From: Spirodela intermedia
Lineage: Eukaryota > Streptophyta > Magnoliopsida > Alismatales > Araceae
NCBI GenBank assembly: GCA_902729315.2
Contig: LR746272.1
Coordinates: 13,158,327-13,222,326 of the forward strand
Length of the DNA: 64,000 bases
Reading direction: 5' to 3'
Part shown: positions 51,127 through 62,329 of the stretch, piece after piece
How positions within the stretch are numbered: the first letter of the stretch is position 1
Layout of the letters: every line of letters begins with the position of its first letter
Made by a program: the position numbers and the translations under genes
The notes under the pieces: generated by a model
The model's database searches: none
The model's input: the letters and a program-made list of their open reading frames with translations, nothing else
What the model was told of the DNA's origin: nothing

Positions 51127-53410
51127 CTAGATCCTTCAATTTCAATAAGTGAAGAATGACATCTTATTCATATTCACTTGGATGACCACCATAAAGTTTG
51201 AGGTGGATTTGCCATTCGAATGCCTCATGGATAGTACCAGCGTCCACTATGACAAACCATAAAGTTATGGGCTTACCATGGGCAGATTTACTAGGCTGTG
51301 CGGGCCGTGTAGACAGACTCCTAAACCGTCAACCGCTCCTCAGAGGAGCGGTGGGTTCCGCATACTCTCTCTTTTCCCCCACAAGAAGATTTCCATTTGG
51401 ATATCATGGGGCTCGAATGACAGATCCACCCATTCCCCCTTCTCCCTTTCTACCGTCGGACGGAAGACTCGTGCGCGACTCACCATTCTGCAGCCCCTTC
51501 CCCATGAACCCCACCAACCCCCTCCCCGGTTTCCTATCGCTCTGGAAACCGCTGGAGGGAAGAGGGGCGAACGGGCGGACCATCCGCCGCTTTTCCCGTT
51601 TCTAATAGGAGATCATTTCAGGCTGACCGTTCAAGCCCTAAGGCGCTGAAACTCCCGGGTTCCCCGCTTCCATTTGGGCCGGCGCAACGCGATTTGACCG
51701 GCTCCTCCATTCCCGATTTAGCGGGAGAATGGACCGCACCGTTTTCGCTGCGCGGCGGACGGGAGTTCGCGGTCCGGAAAGGAACCATCGCACGGCGGTT
51801 TGGGCGCCGGTTCGCTTAGGTCGCGCCGATTAGGTGAAACGGCGCATCGGCTCGCTTAGGGTGCGCCGGTTTGGGTGACCGGCTCAGCCCGCATCGGGAT
51901 GGAAGAATGGCCTGCCGCCCCAACAAGAAAATCGTGCCAGCCTGGTACGAGCCGATCCGGGTAACACACAAGTCGGTCGGAGGATGACGTCAATATTCGG
52001 TCTCTTAGATCAATGGCTATTAAAACTATACGTTTACATTGAGTATGCTTAAATGTCAAATAGCTTTCATACTTCAAATCTTGTCACATGTTTAATATTT
52101 TAGAATTACTGATTGAAACAACATCCTACAAGTAAGCACTCTTGTGGAGATTGATTATTTTAAAATTATATATGTGATTGATATACATATTAGCAAGCTC
52201 AAATGAAACTTTAGTATCTTATAAATTACATACACTTATTGGTAATAAATATGTGTCAATTATTTGATATTTTCATGTGAATAATAAGTTGGTAATTTTT
52301 TTTATTGTTTGATATAAATTTATTATCATTATATATTCATCACACCAAACTATTATTTACGGTTAATAATGTTATCCAAAGATAAAATATTAATTACACT
52401 CAATATTTGGTAATAAGAAGTACCATTAATGACCCTTTCAATTCATTGTTAGTCATATGATTATATTGAACATCATCAATCTATATAATTTTGAATATTT
52501 ATTAGTAATATGTAACTTGTGATGTGAAAAATCATGATATCTGTTAATAATTTAATGAATTATTTAATAATTCACTCACTAATAAGTCATAAATAAAATT
52601 TAGAATATAAGTGTCAAAATTAAGGACATCTATAATAAATTATTATATCATGACAATATAATTTATAGCATGCTATGATACATTAAATCATGAGATTTGA
52701 TTGAAGAATTGTGTCACATGATTACGAACTCTTAATAGAATTAAAAGACCACTAAAATTATTTTGTGACAAAAACTTAGATGTTATACTTTTTAAATAAT
52801 AATATGAGCTTAACGAAATTTAAGCATATAGACATCAAGTTCTTAATAGTTAAGGAAATAGTTAAGAGGAATTAAGTATTTATAGAACATATTATGACAA
52901 ATTATATGATAATAAATCTATTTATTAATAAGTTGTCTCCAAAGTTCTTTTCTAAGCATACTACTCATATGAGCGTTATACCTCATGAAGATATATATTT
53001 CAGGAGTTTGTATTTTGAGGTTTATGTGTTTATAAATATATATTTTGATGATTTCATGTATAAATAAAGTTTATGATTATTCTTAATATGACATTGGTTG
53101 GTTTATCTCTATTCAAAATAATGAGTACTAAGTTGAAAATGTACATATATAAATCCAATTTTATAAAATTTTATGTGGCACATCTATAGTAAATTCATAT
53201 TGTTCATTATAGCAATATATGTGATTATTATTAAATTCAGTTACGTGAAAAACATAACAAAAGTACAGTTAGTTCTATATTGATATAATGATGAATGAGA
53301 TTATTGGAAATATTTTTGGTAATAATAATAATATATTAAGCTCATAAGATCATAATATATAATATTAAGTTATCATATATATATATATATATATTATCTA
53401 TGTAAGAGAT
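51127..53410. other. Sequence between the two LTR copies
   Basis: 51200-51990 is GC-rich with a short tandem repeat; 52080-53400 is very AT-rich with no readable gag or pol. A TA run lies at 53375-53394. If the LTRs belong to one element, it carries no recognisable coding sequence. Confidence 0.5.
51803..51886 (+). repeat. Tandem repeat of about 38 bp, two imperfect units
   Basis: Both units contain GGCGCMTCGG or GGCGCCGG followed by YTCGCTTAGG, a GCGCCG core and GGTGA; the second starts at 51841. Confidence 0.7.
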
Positions 53411-53823
53411 TATTTGAAGTAATCTCAATCTAGATAGATATATATGAATTACATATCATGAGATTATCATTGAATTAATCTTATTTAAAGTGATTTACAA
53501 AAAAATTAAGTATTTGAAATTATGACATCTTTTGGTAAGTATGAATACAAATATAAATGTGTAGATACTAAGTCATATTCTAATTTTATGATAAGCTAAA
53601 TGACATCAAAAGACAAACCACCTCTTATCTATAAATAGAGAGTCATAATATTTGGGTCATACATTGAGAATTACTCTGACAACATTTCATCTCTCTTTGA
53701 AGAAGATTGGATGACTCATTTCTATTGATCTAAAAGGTCAACCCCATTCTTGAGACTTTGTGGATTCATGTGTGATTTCTGATCTATTCTTATTTGATTT
53801 TATCATTCTCTGTTATTTCAACA
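53411..53823 (+). mobile_element. LTR, copy 2
   Basis: 413 bp, the diverged partner of 50712-51126, with its own TATAAATA at 53630-53637 and an end TTATTTCAACA. Its first bases are TA instead of TG. No polypurine tract lies just upstream, as a 3' LTR should have. Confidence 0.78.
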
Positions 53824-54094
53824 CGATATCTTTCATTTCCAACGTGAACTGATTTGAAGAGATGATAGCTACCAACGAGTTTTAATGTCTACAGGTGTGC
53901 ATGAATTAGTGCACATCCAAAGTTGGAGTCCACACTCAAGTGATAAATCATCAAAAGAATAAATCAAGATGACGTGGGGATCAATAAAAGAAATAATTGG
54001 AAAACAGATTTGGAGCATTATTTTACATTTTGCTTACATAAGTTATTACCTTTCACCCTCACACTGGTTTCATATAGGCTTGACCTCTGTGAAA

Positions 54095-54204
54095 GCCCAG
54101 GATGAAGACAATCTTTTTCGGAATTATTTTTCTTACAGAGCCCAGGATGAAGACAATTCACCGAACTGATTGGGGCCTCCATCTTTTTCGGAATTATCTT
54201 TCTT
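54095..54204 (+). repeat. Interrupted direct repeat of about 43 bp
   Basis: GCCCAGGATGAAGACAAT followed by CTTTTTCGGAATTAT occurs at 54095-54139 as one block; the second copy (54140-54204) is split by about 23 extra bases. Confidence 0.88.
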
Positions 54205-54300
54205 GTGTTCAGAGCTGAGAACGAAGGGGTCACTGCAAATCAAATTGGCCCAGCCTACCGAAAAGATAATATTGGGGAACAGCAGTTTCCACCGAGCTGA

Positions 54301-54410
54301 CTTGTGGCACATGCTGATGTGCGGCGGGTTTCCGGATTCGGTTCATGACACATCTAGACATGCATCGACCGAACTCCGTTCTACTCCTTTCCTAGCTGAT
54401 GTGCCACAAG
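54301..54410. repeat. Inverted repeat, 12-bp perfect arms
   Basis: CTTGTGGCACAT at 54301-54312 is the exact reverse complement of ATGTGCCACAAG at 54399-54410; the loop is 86 nt. Confidence 0.93.
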
Positions 54411-54476
54411 TGGGTTTCCGGACTCGGTACATCTAGACATGCATCGATAGAACTCCGTTCCACTCCTTTCCTAGCT
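54326..54476 (+). repeat. Direct tandem repeat of about 70 bp
   Basis: Copies at 54326-54397 and 54412-54476 share GGGTTTCCGGAYTCGG, CATCTAGACATGCATCGA and GAACTCCGTTC; a 7-bp difference (TCATGAC) and three substitutions separate them. One arm of the inverted repeat fills the gap. Confidence 0.93.
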
Positions 54477-57400
54477 CCAGTTTTTCGTGCGTCTGTTCCC
54501 ACGATATTTTCTATTTTCACCCTACGAGAAAGTTGATCAGCGGACGAATTGTGAAATTTCTAGACGGTTGTCCTACACTCAGTACAAGGTACGCCTGCAC
54601 TCGTACGTGGCGGCTGGGAGAGCTCGCCACCACAAGGAGACTCGAGAAGATCATGGTCAGCCTCCGGCGCGTAAAAATGAAGGATTATCGGGTCTGTCGA
54701 CGCCTGAAAAAGATGTAGTCGGCTACACGCACAGACAGGATGTTGATCGACATTTATTTCAACATGATCTTTATCTCGTGTTTCTTTTGGCACCATTAAG
54801 GATAATATTCGGTTTGTGTGGTGAAATGATAGAGTGGAAGATCCATAAACCAGCTGACGTAAGCTGTTCGATATCATTCCAGATCGGCAGGATCAATCGA
54901 TCCAAAGCTGACGAGCAAAGATGGGATATAAAGCCTGTTCCGGCTGCCATCGATTGCTCTAGCCCGGACGCGCTCATGTTTTCGGAGATGCTCACCATTG
55001 GATGACATTGATAATCAGTGTTTGGTAGACGGCCCGACGGCTCAATGAGATCCTTAGAGTGGATCACGAGAGAATGGGTGTGTGTGGGAAACGTTAATTC
55101 CCTATCACCCTCAGCAGTGGAGCTTTTGTCCCGCATCTGTTAGCAGATCTCCTCGCCACAACCCGGTCCCTCCGTTGAATCTCTCGCGTTCGGCGCGGTA
55201 GCATAGCTGCGGATTCGAACCAGCATCAGCGAGAGGTCCCACCCTCAAATTAAAGAATGTTCTCGTATGTTTCAGGTATTCTCTTCTACGATGGAAGGGC
55301 TGCGGCGGCCGCCAACGGGAGGAGCAGGGAAGCGATGCCCGTAAGCTCCAGGCGCGGGGGACGGGTGGGGGAGACGGGAAGACGGCGTTGAGGCAGAGAC
55401 GCGAACACAAATCGGCAGCGGCTAGGCCCGTTTCGCTCCGAACTCCAATTCAATTTTGAACGACATCTACCGTGCACCGATTTGGCCAGCTAAAGATCGG
55501 GGAGAGTTCTAGCAAACGAGGCTCGGCTTTTCCGTGAGAACTGCTGAAAGAGAGGACGGCCTCGGTCCTCCCACGCCGTGCCGGCGGCGCGTCCCGGGCG
55601 CCGGCTCAAGCGGGAAGAGCAGCATGAGGGACGTGCGGGTTCTATCCACCGCTTCTACTCGCTGTTCCAACGTGGCCGGCTGGCTTCCTTCGGAGGCAAG
55701 TGATTCGAAATAGTTTTTCTGCGCGTGCAGAAAGAATGGACGAATGTGTGACACAGTCGCAGCTCCCTCCTGTTCAGAAACTCCTCACGCAATTGCATCT
55801 TGTGCTCCTCAGGACGCACCCACCCCAGGCTCCTGCTTCGGTTAGCCGCTGAACGCGAGGAGGAGCAACACCGTCGGGCAAAAAGAAAGCAGAGCGGCGT
55901 AGGAGGGGCTCGACCAGACTCCGGTTCTAGTCCCCTGCAATAACAAGAGTAAGAGGTCATTCACTGGACGCACGCCAGAGGTAGCCTTAGTTCCCCGAAA
56001 ATGCTGGTAGAAACTAAAGAGAGCGCTTCACGAGAGCACCTCCCCAACGTCCTTCCAAAACGGTAGGAATTTACGACTAATTTCTTAAAGCGGAAGGCGG
56101 ACACGGGGTACCAACCCCCTCCCCCCTCATTTTAGCAGGCTAGAGCATTCCTACCAACGCCAGAGGAAGGTGGTCATCCTAATGTTTCACCCATTACGAC
56201 ATCCACAGGCACAAGCTGACCCTCCAGAGAAGTCTGCGACCTACAGGGCCAGCCCAGAACTGTCATGCCCATTCAACATGTACCAGGCGGATGATCCAAA
56301 GTTTGATCCTCGACAGTTCTTCGTCAATGATTCGAAACTCCATTCCACCACCCTTCCTTCGATCGAGACACTCCTCTTCATCACCATGCAATAGTTGATA
56401 AAGCCGCACAAAGACACGCGAACTGGATGAGCTGGATCAAATGGGGCGGCAGCTTTTCCTGATTTCTTCTGTACCGTCTACAAAGATTGCAACTCTCCTA
56501 AGGTCGCCGAAGTTATACAACGGCCATTCCCAGCCCGAATTTGCAAACAGCCCTGATGATCGACTATTCTAAAACCCGTACCCAGGGTTCACAATAGTGA
56601 TGTTCAAATCTCTGCGATAATTGAGTTATAAAGAACACGGAGAGGAGGTATTCGAACAAGAACGCCACAGCTGAGCTCCACACTAGAGAAGGAAAGACGA
56701 CAAAACAAGCCACCTTGGCACTACCCGAATCCACGAAGGAATTTCCAGGCTATTTTTATAAAACTGAAAAAATTACGCTGTTCCCGGTGAAAATATTAAA
56801 ACATGCACAAGCCCTGAAGTAGTATGGTTGCACTTTCTTATGGACGCAGGAATTAGTTACACGCTGCAGTGGTATATTTGAGCAGAATACACCTACCAAT
56901 CACGTCCAAAGATCAAGAAAAGCTCTAGACTTTTCTCTCTGGGGTTCCAGTTTCTGAATTAATGAAGCAGAGCCTAGGTGATGTCCGAATGGGTGTCCTT
57001 GCACGAAACTATTCGCATTTCCGCCAGGTTGGACATTATACTCGGAAATTCCCAAGGCATTATTTTGGTCTCATCCCTTTGGGTTTCTCTGAATATTACC
57101 ACAAAATGCACAATTTATTCCCTTACTTGGGACTCTATGGAAAATCAAGTCATAGAATAGCATTTATTCTCACCGGAATAATAATCACGTCTCACATGAA
57201 AACCTATATGTCATCTCAACTATCCAAAACTAGTCATTCCTTAAGTAGACCCACACCAATCATCCTCATTGAACAATCATCTAGCTGTTCAGCACACGCA
57301 CGCACGCACAAGACAAAACCGCACAAATCCTAAAAGCAGTGGTATGATAATTATAAATTTCAACCAATTCTCGCATAAAACACGATACCAAGAAGCAGTG

Positions 57401-57877
57401 GACAGTAGATCATACTGTCAAGAAAGCTGCAAATTCACAGATGAAGAGAATGTTATCATTTCTCTACATCTAGAGGTTTAGCATGCTGGTTTCTAGACTT
57501 TTCGGGGAGAGTGATGGCGAAAAAAATTCCAGCTGGTTCAATGCGTACGTTACCAACGATTAGAAATAATTAGTTCAGAATGTTTAGAACCCATTCCGAA
57601 AAAAGCAACACCATGATAGATCGAATCAGCCAAGTCTGACCAGAACAAGATCAGGTAGAAAACTGGTCTTCCAAGTATTCCTTGAGATCCAAAGTGCAAA
57701 CGGTTGAGGGAAAAATTAATTGTACATAAATTTACAGAGACCATGACTAATTATGCACACAGAACTTTCTAATAGTCAAAACTTTTGTCCCCGTAATAAG
57801 CACATGGGAAAATATAAATGGTCCTTAGAAGGGTGACGTCAAATCCTCTTTAAAAGAGATATGAATTCAAAAGGATT

Positions 57878-60140
57878 TCAAATAAAAATAATAATAAGTA
57901 TCTCAGATGCATTTACCTTTATCGACAAATGAAGTGCGGATGCAGATGAAGGGCTGAGGCCACTGAATCCAATGTCATACGCTATGCTACCATCAGCTTT
58001 GAAAAGTCCATAGTGCCTCTCAGAGGCTGGGCCAGGCTTTAAATTTTCATTGAACAATGCAAAGACATATGCCTTCACCACCATCTTTGGCCTGAGAGGA
58101 GTCCCCTTTCTCTTAAACAGCCTCTTGCGCAAATTGTAGTTATAAGTTCTCGCATTCTCAACAGAGGCTCCTGCTTCGTCCTTATCACCATCTGATGCCC
58201 AACCTGTCTCTGAAACCCTAACCTCCATCTTTTCAAATCCCAAAGCCTCTAGCGCTGCATAAGCCGCATCTATCTGAGCATCGAACATGTTGTCGTAATG
58301 TAGATCAGTTTTTGCGTCATATATTCCAGAGTTCGACTCAAATAGAGCATATTTAATGTCAATATGTTCTGGATCGCTCTTGTATGCCAAAAAAGGGTAA
58401 GCATTGACGTAGAAGGGCGATCCGACTTGTGAAAAGAATTGTAGGAGTGGCATTATATACTGAATTACTTCCTCCTTAAAGGTGCACGATGATGGAGGAT
58501 ATGAATTGGCAAACACAGCTTCTGAGTGCGCTGTTGATACCTGGATTAGATCCGTCAACTGGAGCTTATCCAGAGCATCATAAATGTTCTTGCAAGCACC
58601 GAGCAGAGCTTCTTGGAGTTCCTGATCTGAGCCTGCTAAAACCTCATTTCCGACAGCTATGCCCCGAATGTGCGTATCAGGAAGAAAAGCCTGTACATTC
58701 TCCTTCAGCCAGCTCATGGCTCGGTCTTCACTAATGCTTATATCCTTCACAAGTTCATTCGGCAGCCCCACAACAAGCTCAAGGCCAGATCCCTTGAATG
58801 CCGTCAGAACACTGTGATCAGCATCATATATCCGAACGTTCTTTATCTTGGATGCTTTCAAGAGGGTTACCACACTTTCTGGAGGAGGTATATTGTCAGC
58901 AATCCTACCATAATTTATCCCGTAAGTCCCTGTGAATGCCTGAACATTCAGAAGACCTGTGTGGAAAAAATAAACAGCATCCATTATCAATCCAACAGCC
59001 AACTTAAAAAAACAACCCCAAGGAATGTACCAAGTATCCGTGAAATACAATTTTAAATAATGCATAATGCCTCAAAAAATTGGTCAAATGGATGACTTTT
59101 CAAAGCCTTCATGGTTCCTCCAAATAAGTCATGCCCGAATTTTATATTTCTTGACCGTCTCTGTTTTTCGAATCCCTAATCTCTCAACCCTTCATTGACT
59201 TCCCCCAATCAGATAGAACTTACCGCAAAGAAAACTAAAATAAAAGATAAACATCCTTTTAAAATCTAAATCAGGAAATATCTGCACCATCTTCGTTCCC
59301 GTCAACAGCAGAGACAGAACATGCTCGAACAAGAAAAAAGCCAGAATTATTGAAATTAGACAGCAAACATCCACAGCATGTACCAATTGCATTGATTATT
59401 TGTCTAATAGTTTTCCGAGAGAAAATGGAAATTCTATATCAACGCTTTAGATGATTTTATATCTTCCATAAACATTTGAAACCAGGTCACAGCAGCACAA
59501 GTTTGATAATACACGTAGATCATATGTGTTATGTGGTTTCATGAAACTCTACCCATACGACGCAACCATAATTATCAATAGAATGATCATAAGGATGAGA
59601 TCAGTTAGAATGTAAGTTCAGGCTAATTTCTAAAAATAAAACTGCGCAGATGAGGGAGCCATAAAGTCGAAGTTTCCCGATAAGCTTCAGGGCTTTGATC
59701 TTCAGTGGATTTATATGAAAGACTCAGCATCCCATTGCATTCATCGAAGATGAGCTTTTAATCGGATAGCCAGAAAATAGCAGGCCTCTAAGTTGATCCG
59801 CATAATTTTCTTTCATTTCAGAGGTGACTCATCTTTTCTCTCATTTCTGTTAAATTTACAAAGAGTGCGTAACATTAAGCTGCAAGTTTCCAGATAAGTT
59901 GATAGACGAAGAGAAAAGGGTTTTGCGGGAAGAGTTTGCTGAAAAAGCTCAACAAATGTATAATTTTGATTCAACGGATTGAATTTCCACCCCCCATCAA
60001 ATTCTTAAAGCTCCGATAAACTTACCAATATGGAAGGAGGGCATCAATAACAGCCAGCAAAAACACCGCAAACAGATGTGAGAAGAGAAGCACGAGGATT
60101 TTCGCATCGCACTGCCAGTCGGATCGATGATAGACGCCAT
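57878..60140 (-). CDS. Glucan endo-1,3-beta-glucosidase (GH17)
   Basis: Two exons on the minus strand, 60140-60026 and 58956-57878, join in phase after the G of a Gly codon into up to 397 residues. The first exon encodes the signal peptide, with hydrophobic CFCWLLLMPSF; the Met at 60107 is an alternative start that shortens the basic lead. The mature part begins GTYGINYGRIADN. The acid/base Glu143 lies in GIAVGNEVLAG and the nucleophile Glu288 in VRVSETGWASD, both intact; VGSPFYVNAYPF and KAYVFALFNENLKPGP are other family blocks. GH17 enzymes cut beta-1,3-glucan (callose) in the wall or plasmodesmata. The true C-terminus is uncertain: a good donor (AAGGTAAATG) lies near 57916 and the frame then runs 13 codons to a stop. 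The usual GPI-anchor tail may be in an unseen exon at 56.9-57.8 kb. No X8 domain is present. Confidence 0.93.
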
Positions 60141-62329
60141 ATTTCCAGCGACCGAGCTAAATGAAACAGAGAGCGCAGAGGACACCGAAGGAAGACAGCC
60201 GTTGCAATGGTAGGACTGTCAATGGCGCACTGAGGAAAGGTATAAATGACTTCGGCCTTAGAAACAGCCCCTCCAGGGAGGAGAACAGGAACAGGAATAA
60301 GGGAGCAGAGAGTGCTGAGGAGGTCTTGATTACGACCCGGAAGGGCTTCCCTCAGTTGCTCTCTTACCAGGGCTTGCCATGACATCTGAATTATCTTGGT
60401 CGCCGGAGATTCCTGACCCATCTCCCCATCCCAACGCTGTTGCCTTCCCGCCGCCACCAGCACCACGCCCACATAGAAGGGCTTCCCGATCTCCACGGCT
60501 CCCTTGCTTCCCGCTGCCTACTTCCGTCCAAATCTGAACGCTCGCTTCAGGGGTTGGTTGCTTCTCCACCCCTTGCCCCGAATCGATTCTCTCTTCTCTC
60601 CAGCGGTGGAGACGTCTCTGTCTCTGTGGCGATCGTTTACTCGGAACTATCCTTCGGGGGCGGCTTTCTCTTCCTCTTCGTCCGCCGTCCCCTCCATTTC
60701 CATGAACCCCTCGCCCCGCCCCCACTCACAACGAGTCCTTTTCTCCCGTGTCCACTGTTAGTGCTGGGCCTCCGTCGCCTCCCGTCGAATTTTTTTTCTG
60801 GATTAATTAGCTGGCATCGTTTTCATTAGCCGTCATCGATGACCTTTTGCCGCGAGTAAGCGGCACAATTACTTTTTGAAAAGCGGAGATTCATGATCCC
60901 GCTCTATCAGTGAAAAGGGAACCTGGCCCAAATTCCACTGTTTTACTTCTCCTGGTGTCACCCACCCAGGTAACCGAGTGCCGCGCACCGCCGCCGGGCC
61001 GGAGGAGACCAAGCGCTTCCCGCCCCCCGTCCCCGGCGTTCCCATCTCCCCTCTACCGTCGCTGCGTTCTACCGGTGCCGCTGCCGTTGCAGCGCTACAC
61101 GTTGGTGGTGTGTCGTCGATTTGTCACCATCCTCACCTCTCTCTCTGTCTCTCTCTCCCTCTGGGCTTTTGATCTTTTTGATGTAAATGGGCTGTAGGTA
61201 TGGTATCCTGACGTCGAACATGGGATTTAGAGTTCCTTTAGGACGGGAACCAACACACCCCGGTCTGTCACACGCCTTTGTCTTCGGCCACGCCGCTGTT
61301 TTTGCATCGTACTGCTAGTGTGGTGGCGGCTTTTTCTCGCTTTGCTGGCGCCTTTAGTCGTCCTTTTCTCTCTCAGACTTCCACTAGCTCGGCTCTCTCC
61401 AGTCCTCCCCCGTTTCCGAAGAGCAACCTCCTTGCGGTCGAGCCGCCCGGAGAGGACGGACGAACGAACACCTGAACCGGGAGGAAATCACCACTCGCCT
61501 CGTCCCACTGGACCCCGAATTCGCAGATGGCCGCACGGTAGTCAGGGGCCTACCGCAGTCCCCGCGACCTGAAAGGCAGCCCAACTTGTGGGCGGCCGGG
61601 TCAACTCTCCGATCGGTTCCCTCAAGAGCCGAGCTCCACAAAAGAAAGTGCCCACGAGACGGCCGGACCGGCCAACTCCCTCCCCGCGACTGCCACCGGC
61701 TGCGCCGCGCAGAGAGGAGATCGCCGGTCGCCGCCGGATACAGATGTTCGGAGCTTTCTCGTCCTCAGACAAGAAAGAAACACACACCAGGCGCCACTGT
61801 GCGCAAGAAGGTTCGGATTTCTTCTCAGGAGAGCACTTTCTCAGGTAGCTACCTACCTCCCAAATCTAGGAATTCAGATTTCCGCTACATCGTCTCGAGG
61901 ACAAGCCGGTGGGGAAGACCTGTGGTAGTACCATCTGGGGTCTCTGGTGGAGAGCATGCCGGCAAGAGATAATGGAGAAGATGCCTCGAGGATCGACCAC
62001 TACTGCTTTTTCTCCAGACAATCGAACGCCTTCGTCTTTCCTCGAAAAAGATACAGACGTAGAGGACGACTGCGCCCCGACCCAGCAAGGGTGCGCCGGG
62101 CTCAAACTGAAGGACATAGATCGCCGCATCTCGTCTAACAGTCAGAATGAAGTATATTACAGGAACGAGATTTGAGAATCAGTTGTATTTCTAATTTCTG
62201 TTCCTGTTAAAACATAGGCCCCACACGTGTTTAATCACACGTTTGGAATCCCTAAGACTACCCCTGAACATGAGCGATAAAAGTTTAACATTCATTAAAA
62301 ACAATAAAGGAAAAAATTGATTGATCGAA
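60141..62329. other. GH17 promoter side, then unassigned GC-rich sequence
   Basis: Includes the GH17 leader and promoter. At 60440-60830 a plus-strand frame is Arg/Ser-rich and low in acids, like an organelle presequence, but no downstream exon could be tied to it. At 61909-62175 another frame ends after KDTDVEDDCAPTQQGC and KDIDRRISSN and looks compositionally protein-like, yet I cannot name it. Confidence 0.4.

Larger units (their letters stand above)
53824..57877. other. Unassigned region with short duplications
   Basis: No gene recognised in four kilobases. It has the repeats at 54.1-54.5 kb, a moderately GC-rich part to about 56560 with short open frames on both strands, and an AT-richer part next to the GH17 gene that may hold its 3' exon or UTR. 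Confidence 0.4.

Noticed and set aside
54487-55005. 172-codon plus-strand open frame
   Set aside because: It overlaps another frame of similar quality, has no recognised motif, and begins within the duplicated 54 kb mosaic.
55195-55235. tRNA-like T-arm (GCTGGTTCGAATCC on the minus strand)
   Set aside because: The T stem does not pair well and no acceptor, D or anticodon arm can be built around it.
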